Part shown: positions 1-6,098 of the stretch, piece after piece | How positions within the stretch are numbered: position 1 is the stretch's first letter | How the letters are laid out: each line of letters starts with the position of its first letter | Source: Deltaproteobacteria bacterium UBA5799 | GTDB lineage: Bacteria > Desulfobacterota > GWC2-55-46 | Direction of reading: 5' to 3' | DNA: 8,123 nt | NCBI GenBank assembly: GCA_002418185.1 | Contig: DIDN01000039.1 | Span: forward strand, 1 to 8,123 | The notes under the pieces: model-generated | What the model was told of the DNA's origin: nothing | What the model saw: the letters and a program-made list of their open reading frames with translations, nothing else | Database searches by the model: none | Translations under genes and position numbers: made by a program

Positions 1-568
1 AACGCGTTTTTTCAGAAAAAACGGCTGTGGGTGGGAACTGTTCAATATTTTTGCAAAAATCACGGAAAAGTCTATCTATGCAATCATCCTCCGATTCCGG
101 AGAAGGCGGAATGGAGGCATCATAAAGCGCCCACGCACCGGTCAATTCAATCCCTAAAGCCGCCTCTATGCTTTCGATATCCTCTTCAAGGTCAAGCACA
201 TATCCTAGAAATGAATTTGAGCTTGTTGGAATGATTATTAGCAGATCTCCAACATTATCTGTCGTACGATACGGGAAGTCCCTCCCAAAACGCGTAAGTC
301 TGTATTCGCTTCGTGTCCCCTTGCCGTACCATTTGATACAGGATTTGGTTTCACGCCCGTCCTGCCACAAAATCTTAACTAAATGCGCATTATTTTTATT
401 TTTTTCAGGTGGATAGGGCGTGTATGCCTCCCAGATAGCTTTCGGCAGGTAGTAGCCATACTGATGGCTTCCAGTTCGTCCTACATCATTTGGAGAGATG
501 AATTTGAGGATAGCTTTGCCATGCCGCACAGCATCGATTATTGCTTTTTCACAATAAGGAGAGTTCAT
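1..568 (-). CDS. EcoRII-like type II restriction endonuclease, N-terminal part (cut by window edge)
   Basis: Reading the minus strand from the ATG at 568 gives 189 open codons with no stop before the edge, so this is the N-terminal part of a longer protein. The ATG overlaps the methyltransferase stop codon (ATGA), so the two are translationally coupled. Residues 22-43 contain the motif NDVGRTGSHQYGYYLPK, and residues 82-96 contain GKGTRSEYRLTRFGR. From memory these match the N-terminal DNA-binding (B3-like) effector domain of EcoRII (ANDTGATGGHQ...YIP and GKTRNEKRITRWGRG), including the basic and acidic residues around the second motif. In EcoRII this domain binds an allosteric target site and the PD-(D/E)XK nuclease domain follows; that part lies outside the window here. 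Low GC, like the methyltransferase. The family assignment is fairly secure; the cut site is inferred from the partner enzyme. Confidence 0.8.
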   Translation of the reverse strand, partial: MNSPYCEKAIIDAVRHGKAILKFISPNDVGRTGSHQYGYYLPKAIWEAYTPYPPEKNKNNAHLVKILWQDGRETKSCIKWYGKGTRSEYRLTRFGRDFPYRTTDNVGDLLIIIPTSSNSFLGYVLDLEEDIESIEAALGIELTGAWALYDASIPPSPESEDDCIDRLFRDFCKNIEQFPPTAVFSEKTR

Positions 569-1785
569 GTTTGAACCTCATAGTTGCAGGAAGAAGTCCC
601 CGTTTTTATCGCCTTTATCATGCTGCCATTTCCAACAGAATTTATATACCAGTTTAAAACAATGATGATTTGCTTGCCTATTGCTTCTACAATGGTTGGC
701 ACTACTGAATTGCCGAATTGTCTATATGCCTGTGTATCAGATACAGCTATTCTTAGGTGGTCTGGGTATCCCATTAGCCGTGCCGCCTCACGTGGTGTCA
801 GTCTGCGAGGATTCGTCCCATTCCCTTGCGGAATTAAAATTTCAGAACCATCCTTGTGATATCTTGCGCTCAGTGTTCTGGTGATGCCGTCTAGGTTGGT
901 AAGTCCATACCCAAAGCCATTCCCTTTTCGTCGATGCTTTTCGGCATAATTTTTCAAATACGACCAAAGGTGATCTGATAGTGTGTATTTGGGGTCGGGA
1001 GCAGGCTCAAGAATATCGCGCAATTTGGGTTTTGTGGAAGGAATGGGAGGAAAACAGAAAGGGACTTCATCTCCAAAAATATCTCTATTAAAACAGACTA
1101 TGAAAATACGTTCACGATGCTGCGGAACATAATTCTTTGCATCGATAATTTTGGAGAAAATCTTGTAGTGAAGTGAATTCAGAGTGTTCTCTATGACTTT
1201 GTAAGTCCTGCCTTGATCATGCGAAACAAGATTTTTTACATTTTCCAGAAGGAGTATTGGTGGCCGCTTTACATTAATAATTGTAGCCAAATGAAAAAAG
1301 AGCGTGCCCTGTGTTATATCCTTAAAACCATGAGCTCTTCCTAGACTTTTCTTTTTTGATACACCAGCAATTGAAAAGGGCTGGCATGGAAAACCAGCGG
1401 CAAGGATATCATGGTCTGGTATATCGGCTGGTTTCACTTCGCGAATGTCGCCGATTGGCGTTTCTCCAAACCAAGCATGATAGGTCTTCTGCGCATGCTT
1501 GTCCCATTCACAGGAAAAAACGCATTTCCCTCCGTTTTTCTGTAGCCCTAGCCTGAAGCCGCCTATGCCAGAGAATAGGTCTATAAACGTAAAAGGAATA
1601 TTCCCTGAGGCGGGCGGAGTGTCAGAGGGATATTCATTGAATAAGGTTCCTTGTCCATACGTGCAGGCATCCTCTAATACCCGCAGTACAAATTCCTGTT
1701 TGGACATCCTTCTCCGATGACGCTCTTCCTCGATCCATTCATTAAGTCTGCTGGTCACATTGCGAATCAATAGGTCCTTTGGCAT
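565..1785 (-). CDS. DNA cytosine-C5 methyltransferase, Dcm/M.EcoRII-like, with N-terminal RHH-like domain
   Basis: Transfers methyl from SAM to cytosine C5 and protects the host from the linked endonuclease. Numbered from ATG 1785 (406 aa): motif I DLFSGIGGF at 69-77, catalytic PCQPFS at 133-138 (C134), ENVKN at 181-185, QHRER at 222-226, motif IX RRLTPREAARLMGYP at 327-341 and motif X QAYRQFGNSVVP at 352-363. Stretches such as GVSKKKSLGRAHGF and, in the target-recognition region, GNGFGYG and TRTLSARYHKDG closely resemble E. coli Dcm as I remember it, so CCWGG is the likely target. Residues 1-41 (LLIRNV strand, then two helices) look like a ribbon-helix-helix fold. An in-frame TTG at 1845 would add 20 residues, but that TTG is the first half of a good -35 box (TTGACA), and the ATG at 1785 starts exactly at the RHH strand, so I prefer 1785. 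No clear Shine-Dalgarno sequence precedes either start. Confidence 0.92.
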   Translation of the reverse strand: MPKDLLIRNVTSRLNEWIEEERHRRRMSKQEFVLRVLEDACTYGQGTLFNEYPSDTPPASGNIPFTFIDLFSGIGGFRLGLQKNGGKCVFSCEWDKHAQKTYHAWFGETPIGDIREVKPADIPDHDILAAGFPCQPFSIAGVSKKKSLGRAHGFKDITQGTLFFHLATIINVKRPPILLLENVKNLVSHDQGRTYKVIENTLNSLHYKIFSKIIDAKNYVPQHRERIFIVCFNRDIFGDEVPFCFPPIPSTKPKLRDILEPAPDPKYTLSDHLWSYLKNYAEKHRRKGNGFGYGLTNLDGITRTLSARYHKDGSEILIPQGNGTNPRRLTPREAARLMGYPDHLRIAVSDTQAYRQFGNSVVPTIVEAIGKQIIIVLNWYINSVGNGSMIKAIKTGTSSCNYEVQT

Positions 1786-1807
1786 CAGAATACCAATCTG
1801 GGCATTT

Positions 1808-1826
1808 TTGATAGCAATGCTATCAA
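1808..1826. promoter_or_regulatory. 19-bp perfect palindrome over the -10 box, probable operator
   Basis: TTGATAGCA-A-TGCTATCAA is a perfect 9+1+9 inverted repeat. It covers the predicted -10 element of the methyltransferase promoter, so a bound dimer would block RNA polymerase. The methyltransferase starts with an RHH-like domain, a fold that usually binds short palindromes as a dimer. M.EcoRII is known to repress its own gene. Autoregulation through this site is therefore an inference with a clear candidate protein. Confidence 0.6.
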
Positions 1827-1845
1827 GGCTCCCCAGCCATGTCAA
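1817..1845 (-). promoter_or_regulatory. Promoter for the restriction-modification unit
   Basis: On the minus strand TTGACA (1845-1840) is followed after exactly 17 bases by TAGCAT (1822-1817). The -35 is perfect and the -10 matches 4 of 6. The predicted transcript starts near 1810, leaving a leader of about 25 nt before ATG 1785. Confidence 0.55.
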
Positions 1846-1883
1846 TAGTATTCAGTTGCTGCTAAAAGCTTGTCACCCCTCCC

Positions 1884-1912
1884 TTGAAAACCCGCCGTTT
1901 TTCTGCTAAGTT
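1884..1912 (+). promoter_or_regulatory. Weak candidate promoter for glgA
   Basis: TTGAAA (1884-1889), 17 bases, then TAAGTT (1907-1912). The -10 is poor (3 of 6). A start about 7-8 nt downstream would fall at the glgA ATG itself and give a leaderless mRNA, which would agree with the absence of a Shine-Dalgarno sequence there. Confidence 0.25.
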
Positions 1913-1920
1913 CATCATTC

Positions 1921-3378
1921 ATGGGACTGAACGTTGTCATCGCGGCACCTGAGGCCGTGCCTTTTGCCAAAACAGGCGGGCTTGCGGACGTCGCAGGGTC
2001 GCTCCCTGCGGCGCTTTCGCGCCTGGGCTTGAAAGTCGTACTTTTCATGCCCTTTTACAGGCAGGTAGCGGAAAAGGGCTTTGAAATAGAGCCGACCGGA
2101 ATCGAGATCGCTGTCCCGCTGGGCAGAAGGGTAGTAATGGCAGAGGCCCTCCTCGGGCACCACCAGGGGGTGCCGGTATATTTCATAAGGAGGGACGAGT
2201 TCTTCGACAGGACCTTCCTCTACGGTACTCCCGAGGGCGACTACTTCGACAACCTGGAGCGGTACGCCTTCTTTTCAAGGGCGGTCCTGGAAGTAGTGAA
2301 GGCCCGGAACCTGGCCCCGGACGTAATCCACTGCAACGACTGGCAGACCGGCCTAATACCGGCATATCTCAAGGACATGTACCGGGGCGAGCCGGTATTC
2401 CAGAATACCGCCGCGGTCTTTACGGTGCACAACATGGCCTACCAGGGGCAGTTCCCGGCAAACCTCTACGACGCCACGGGCCTGAGTTTCCAGCTATTCA
2501 ACCCCGAGGGCCTCGAGTTCTGGGGGAGCATAAACCTCCTAAAGGCGGGCCTCGTCTTCTCGGAGGTCGTAACGACCGTAAGCAAGGCATACAGCCGCGA
2601 GATACAGACGCCCGAGTACGGCTATGGGCTCGACGGAGTGCTCCGCAAAAGAAAGGACGCGGTCTTCGGCATACTGAACGGCGCCGACTATTCCGAATGG
2701 GACCCGGAGACCGACCCGGTTCTGCCGCAGAACTATTCTCCCGGGGAATTGAAGGGCAAATCCGCGTGCAGGAAAAAGCTCCTCAGGGCCTTCGGCTTGA
2801 AGGCCAGGGTAAAGACACTCGTCATAGGCATGATAACGAGGCTCGCGGACCAGAAAGGGCTCGACATTCTGTCCGAGGCCATGCCCGATCTGATGAAGAT
2901 GGATATCGCGCTGGCCGTCCTGGGCTCGGGCGACAGGAGATACCAGGAGGTCCTCAAGGACCTTTCCGCGCGATATCCTGAGAGGCTATCCGTGAAGATT
3001 GCCTTTGACAGCGGACTTTCGCACCTCGTCGAGGCAGGCGCCGACGCGTTCCTCATGCCTTCGCGGTTCGAGCCGTGCGGCCTTAACCAGATTTACAGCC
3101 TCAAATACGGAACGGTCCCGATCGTACGCGCAACCGGCGGCCTCGACGACACTGTCCGCGACTACTCGGAGGAGGACGGGAACGGTTTCAAGTTCAAGGA
3201 GTATTCTGCCCCGGCCCTCATCGAGAAAGTGGCCGAGGCGGTCGATGTGTACTCACGTAAAAAGGAGTGGTCAGCGCTCCAGAGGCGAGGCATGTCCGAG
3301 AACTTCTCATGGGACGATGCGGCAGCCAGGTACCTGGAAGCGTACAATGCCGCCAAGGCCAGGCTGCTCAAAATTTAA
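1921..3378 (+). CDS. glgA: Glycogen synthase (ADP-glucose type, GT5)
   Basis: Adds glucose from ADP-glucose to the non-reducing end of alpha-1,4-glucan in cytoplasmic glycogen synthesis. At 485 aa it has the usual family length. The N-terminal half carries the KTGGLADV nucleotide-sugar loop at 17-24; the linker strand is followed by the second Rossmann domain with GMITRLADQKGLD and LGSGDRRYQ. Near residues 381-390 is SRFEPCGLNQ, whose Glu (E384) corresponds to the catalytic Glu of the retaining GT-B family, followed by YGTVPIVRATGGLDDTV. The ATG at 1921 places the first beta strand and the KTGG loop at the expected distance from the N-terminus. No Shine-Dalgarno sequence is evident before it. 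No other glycogen gene is in the window. Its GC-rich codon use contrasts sharply with the restriction genes to the left. Identification is secure. Confidence 0.97.
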   Translation: MGLNVVIAAPEAVPFAKTGGLADVAGSLPAALSRLGLKVVLFMPFYRQVAEKGFEIEPTGIEIAVPLGRRVVMAEALLGHHQGVPVYFIRRDEFFDRTFLYGTPEGDYFDNLERYAFFSRAVLEVVKARNLAPDVIHCNDWQTGLIPAYLKDMYRGEPVFQNTAAVFTVHNMAYQGQFPANLYDATGLSFQLFNPEGLEFWGSINLLKAGLVFSEVVTTVSKAYSREIQTPEYGYGLDGVLRKRKDAVFGILNGADYSEWDPETDPVLPQNYSPGELKGKSACRKKLLRAFGLKARVKTLVIGMITRLADQKGLDILSEAMPDLMKMDIALAVLGSGDRRYQEVLKDLSARYPERLSVKIAFDSGLSHLVEAGADAFLMPSRFEPCGLNQIYSLKYGTVPIVRATGGLDDTVRDYSEEDGNGFKFKEYSAPALIEKVAEAVDVYSRKKEWSALQRRGMSENFSWDDAAARYLEAYNAAKARLLKI

Positions 3379-3465
3379 TCACGTAAGCCTCAAAAAAGCG
3401 CACGCCAGTCCCCCGCCTTTCAAAAGACCCCGTGAATAAGCATGCGCCCGCGCCTGGATTTCTCA

Positions 3466-3486
3466 TGGCATCCAAATTGCTATAAC
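3466..3486 (+). promoter_or_regulatory. Overlapping sigma-54-like and extended -10 promoter before the ANTAR regulator
   Basis: TGGCATCCAAATTGCT (3466-3481) has the sigma-54 spacing GG-N10-GC (GG at 3467-3468, GC at 3479-3480) and matches most of TGGCACGNNNNTTGCW. The 3' end also reads TGCTATAAC (3478-3486), an extended -10 (TGn plus 5 of 6), without a recognisable -35. Either promoter would start transcription at about 3491-3494, at the ATG, giving a leaderless mRNA; no Shine-Dalgarno sequence is present. The sequence does not tell which sigma factor is used. Confidence 0.5.
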
Positions 3487-3493
3487 CCATGAC

Positions 3494-4075
3494 ATGAAAA
3501 GGATAGCCGTCGTGGATGATAACGCCTCCGAGAGGCTCGTCATTAAGGGCTTCATCGAGGCTGCCGGGTTCGCCATCGCGGGCGAGGGGGCAAACGGGCT
3601 CGAAGCAATCGAGATTTGCAGGGACAGACGTCCCGACCTCCTGATGATGGACCTCCGCATGCCTGTAAAGGACGGCATCAAGGCCGCCGAGGAGATAAGC
3701 CGCTATTGCCCGACTCCCATAGTGCTCCTTACCGCTGACGAGGACTCGGAGACGGCTAAGAGGGCCGCCGAGGCCGGGGTCATGGGATATCTCGTGAAGC
3801 CGGCGAGGGCCGAGGAGATTGCGCCGGCAATTGAGGTAGCGATATCGAAGTTCAAGGAGCTCAGGGCGTTAAGGGACGAGAACGAGGGGCTGAGGAAATC
3901 CATCGAGGAGCGCAAGGCCGTCGAGAAGGCAAAGGGGCTCCTCATGGAAAAAGAGGGCCTGAGCGAAAGGGAGGCCTTTTCCCGGATTAGGAAGATAAGC
4001 ATGGACAAGAGGAAGGGCATGGCAGAGATAGCCGAGGTGCTCATCATGGCGCTTGAGAAAGGCGGGAAAGCCTAG
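3494..4075 (+). CDS. Response regulator with ANTAR RNA-binding output domain (NasT/AmiR-like)
   Basis: A 193-aa cytoplasmic antiterminator. Residues 1-115 form a receiver domain: acidic pair D8-D9, phospho-acceptor D53 in MMDLRMP, T80 and K102 (VKP). Residues 113-140 are a charged heptad-like helix, as in the coiled-coil linkers of this class. Residues 133-187 are the ANTAR three-helix domain, with RKAVEKAKGLLME (140-152), glsEreAF and IRKISM (165-170). ANTAR proteins bind paired hexaloop hairpins in nascent mRNA and stop terminator formation; NasR, EutV and AmiR are examples. Two such leaders lie in this window, before the porin and P-II genes, so they are the obvious targets. The gene is directly followed by the amidotransferase start. 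No kinase or NasS-like sensor is visible, so the input signal is unknown; the context points to nitrogen status. Confidence 0.95.
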   Translation: MKRIAVVDDNASERLVIKGFIEAAGFAIAGEGANGLEAIEICRDRRPDLLMMDLRMPVKDGIKAAEEISRYCPTPIVLLTADEDSETAKRAAEAGVMGYLVKPARAEEIAPAIEVAISKFKELRALRDENEGLRKSIEERKAVEKAKGLLMEKEGLSEREAFSRIRKISMDKRKGMAEIAEVLIMALEKGGKA

Positions 4076-4780
4076 GTGAAAAGGGCGCTCGCCATAACGC
4101 ACGTCGCGCACGAGGGGCTCGGTACGTTCGGGAGGCCGCTTGAGCGGGCCTTTATGGTCGAGCGCCTGGATATGCACAGGAACACGGCGCTCCCGCCCCG
4201 GATAGACGGTTTCGATGCCCTCATCGTCATGGGCGGGCCGATGGGCGTATACGAGGAGGAGAAATATCCATTCATAAAAAAAGAATTGGAGCTCCTTGAA
4301 TCCGCACTTAAGAAGAGGGTCCCTGTCCTGGGGGTCTGCCTGGGGGCGCAGCTCCTTGCACGGGCAGCCGGGGGCAGGGTATTCAAAGGGGATGCAAAGG
4401 AGATAGGCTGGCACCGGGTAGCCCTCGAGGCCGAGGCGGGTTCAGACCGGCTCTTCATGGGCTTCCCGGACGAGTTCACGGTATTCCAGTGGCACGGCGA
4501 TACGTTCGATGTGCCGCCTGGCGCAATAAGGCTCGCCTCGTCCGGGCCTTTTCCGAACCAGGTGGTAAGGGTCGGGCCGAACGCCTATGGAGTGCAGTTC
4601 CACTTTGAGGTGACCGAGACGATGGTAGCGGAGTGGCTGGCCATAAACAGCGACGAGGCAAAAGAGGCGGGGGTGGATGCCGGGGCGGTGCTGGATGAGA
4701 TGCGCCTCAAGATAGGCGAGGTAAACAGGCTCGGAGAAACGATCTTTTCGAGGTTCCTAAGGACGGCGGAAAGAGGATAA
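4076..4780 (+). CDS. Class I glutamine amidotransferase, stand-alone (GMP-synthase GATase-like)
   Basis: A 234-aa class I (triad) glutaminase-type domain. VMGGPMGVYEE at 51-61 forms the oxyanion strand, C88 in GVCLGAQLLA is the nucleophile, and H176 and E178 in QFHFEVTE complete the triad. FQWHGDTFDVP (137-147) is typical of the COG0518 group, which resembles the GMP synthase N-terminal domain without its ATP-pyrophosphatase part. It would hydrolyse glutamine to glutamate and ammonia; the acceptor is unknown, and guaA is a poor name because no synthase domain is present. The GTG start immediately follows the TAG of the ANTAR regulator (no gap), so the two are translationally coupled and probably function together. 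Position between a nitrogen-type regulator and the porin-amtB genes suggests glutamine-nitrogen metabolism, which is an inference. Confidence 0.88.
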   Translation: MKRALAITHVAHEGLGTFGRPLERAFMVERLDMHRNTALPPRIDGFDALIVMGGPMGVYEEEKYPFIKKELELLESALKKRVPVLGVCLGAQLLARAAGGRVFKGDAKEIGWHRVALEAEAGSDRLFMGFPDEFTVFQWHGDTFDVPPGAIRLASSGPFPNQVVRVGPNAYGVQFHFEVTETMVAEWLAINSDEAKEAGVDAGAVLDEMRLKIGEVNRLGETIFSRFLRTAERG

Positions 4781-4815
4781 GGGCAAGTAACCGCGACAAC
4801 ATAGAAAAAAACAGC

Positions 4816-4863
4816 CTGGCTACAAGGGAGTGGCCGGCAGGTGAGAAACAGGCAACGGCGCCT
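4816..4863 (+). promoter_or_regulatory. ANTAR-type two-hexaloop antiterminator in the porin leader
   Basis: Hairpin P1: CUGGCUAC (4816-4823) pairs with 4830-4837 (two G-U pairs), closing the six-base loop AAGGGA (4824-4829). After a 12-nt linker, hairpin P2: AGGC (4850-4853) pairs with GCCU (4860-4863) around the six-base loop AACGGC (4854-4859). Both loops have A at position 1 and G at position 4, the signature of RNAs bound by ANTAR regulators. P2 shares bases 4855-4863 with the 5' arm of the following terminator, so the two folds exclude each other. The ANTAR regulator is encoded two genes upstream. No strong promoter is visible between 4781 and 4815, so read-through from the regulator operon may feed this leader. 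Confidence 0.82.
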
Positions 4864-4891
4864 TCTTAAGGGAAGTGCGCCGTTTTTTTTT
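4855..4891 (+). terminator. Conditional intrinsic terminator upstream of the porin gene
   Basis: Arm 4855-4865 (ACGGCGCCTTC) pairs with 4872-4883 through 11 base pairs with one bulged T (4876). The loop is TTAAGG, and nine T residues (4883-4891) follow. It would end transcription coming from the regulator-amidotransferase unit unless the upstream P2 hairpin forms first. Confidence 0.85.
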
Positions 4892-4924
4892 GGCGCAAAA
4901 AAATCAGACGGAGGTCTTAAGAAG

Positions 4925-6016
4925 ATGGGAAAGGTATTAATGAAGCTCCTTCTCGTAGCGGCTATCTTCATCCCCCTGCCTGCCTGGGCCGATGAGAAGC
5001 TCACTGCAACGGATATCCTCAAGGGCACGGAGCTTAACGGTTTCCTCTCCGCCGGTTATAACTACAACTTCAACAAACCCGGGGACAGGGCAATAGACTT
5101 GAGGCCCTTCAACGACACCCACGACAGCTTCTCGCTCGAACTTGCGCAACTCGTCTTCCACAGGGAGGCAGAGGAGCCTGGGAGCGCCGGGTTCAGGCTG
5201 GACCTGAACTTCGGATACACCGTTCCGGAGGCCATACATTCGACCGGCGCGGACAGTGCCGACGATTTCGACCTGAGGCAGGCGTACATTTCCTACATGG
5301 CCCCGGTCGGGAAGGGCCTCAAGCTCGATTTCGGCAAGTTCGTGACAGACCACGGCCTTGAGGTCATAGAAGGATACGAGGGCTGGAACTGGAACTACTC
5401 TCGTTCCTTTCTCTTCTATCTGGGCATCCCTTTCACCCACACCGGGGTGAGGGCCACCTACGAGGTCGACGACATGCTGACCCTATCCGGCGCGGTCGTA
5501 AACGGCTGGGACAACGTGGAGGACAATAACAACGCGAAGTCCCTTCACGTCCATGCCGCAATCTCTCTCGCGGAAGAGACGACGGTGAACGTCAAATACA
5601 TCGCCGGGCCCGAGCAGGACGACAACACCGGGGACTGGAGACACCTCTTGAACCTCAACCTCTCTACGGCCCTCGGCAAGGCGCTCGTAATGGTCGACCT
5701 GGTCTACGGCAAAGAGGAGGACGTGCCGGGCATAGGCGACAGCACCTGGAGCGGGGCCGCCGGGTACATCCGCTATCCGCTCGGCGAAAGTTTTTTCCTA
5801 AACGCCCGGGCCGAGGTGTTCTCGGACGACGACGGCGCAAGGACAGGCACCGCCCAGGACCTATGGGAGATAACGCTCACCCCCGAGTATATCGTGAACC
5901 AGAACCTCGTGGTCCGGGCCGAGTATCGCCACGACTCCTCGAACAAGGAGGTCTTCGACAACGGGACCTCCAGGCGCCAGGACACGGTGGGCGTGAACGC
6001 GATATTCCATTTCTGA
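4925..6016 (+). CDS. Outer-membrane beta-barrel protein, porin-like
   Basis: A 363-aa exported protein. Residues 1-22 are a signal peptide (basic GKVLMK start, hydrophobic core, AWA before the predicted cut at 22/23). The mature part alternates polar and aromatic residues in barrel-like strands (LNGFLSAGYNYNF, LRQAYISYMAP, LDFGKFVTDHGLE, VVRAEYRHDSS) and ends in a C-terminal Phe (NAIFHF), the usual outer-membrane insertion signal. The pattern resembles the OmpL-like/BBP2 porin family. Start choice: ATG 4925 has GGAGG at 4910-4914, ten bases upstream. An in-frame GTG at 4841 would put the coding sequence across the antiterminator and terminator and is rejected. It is followed by amtB after 82 bp without a terminator, so probably co-transcribed. 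A role in uptake of ammonium or another nitrogen compound is inferred only from its position. Confidence 0.85.
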   Translation: MGKVLMKLLLVAAIFIPLPAWADEKLTATDILKGTELNGFLSAGYNYNFNKPGDRAIDLRPFNDTHDSFSLELAQLVFHREAEEPGSAGFRLDLNFGYTVPEAIHSTGADSADDFDLRQAYISYMAPVGKGLKLDFGKFVTDHGLEVIEGYEGWNWNYSRSFLFYLGIPFTHTGVRATYEVDDMLTLSGAVVNGWDNVEDNNNAKSLHVHAAISLAEETTVNVKYIAGPEQDDNTGDWRHLLNLNLSTALGKALVMVDLVYGKEEDVPGIGDSTWSGAAGYIRYPLGESFFLNARAEVFSDDDGARTGTAQDLWEITLTPEYIVNQNLVVRAEYRHDSSNKEVFDNGTSRRQDTVGVNAIFHF

Positions 6017-6027
6017 GGTCATTTAAA

Positions 6028-6065
6028 GGAGCCGGCAAGGCCGCCCGCGCCCGAAAGGGGGCTCC
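6028..6065 (+). other. Stem-loop in the porin-amtB spacer
   Basis: GGAGCC (6028-6033) pairs with GGCTCC (6060-6065), enclosing a GC-rich segment with its own CCC-GAAA-GGG tetraloop hairpin. There is no T-run, so it is not an intrinsic terminator. It may be an mRNA processing or stability element. It has no A-x-x-G-x-x hexaloop pair. Confidence 0.4.
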
Positions 6066-6098
6066 GAAGGTCAAAGGAGATCAGGAGGTAGCTGAAAG

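Noticed and set aside
31..574. Plus-strand frames in the left end.
   Set aside because: The minus strand is fully open here and encodes recognisable EcoRII-type motifs; the plus frames overlap one another and have no family features or ribosome-binding sites.
3379..3465. A terminator after glgA.
   Set aside because: No stable hairpin followed by a T-run is visible in this spacer.
4781..4806. Possible sigma-54 site before the porin leader (GG at 4781-4782, GC at 4793-4794).
   Set aside because: Only the GG-N10-GC spacing fits; the flanking -24 and -12 bases match poorly, so it is not listed as a promoter.
6017..6098. A third ANTAR leader before amtB.
   Set aside because: The spacer has hairpins but no paired six-base loops with A1 and G4 and no terminator T-run.
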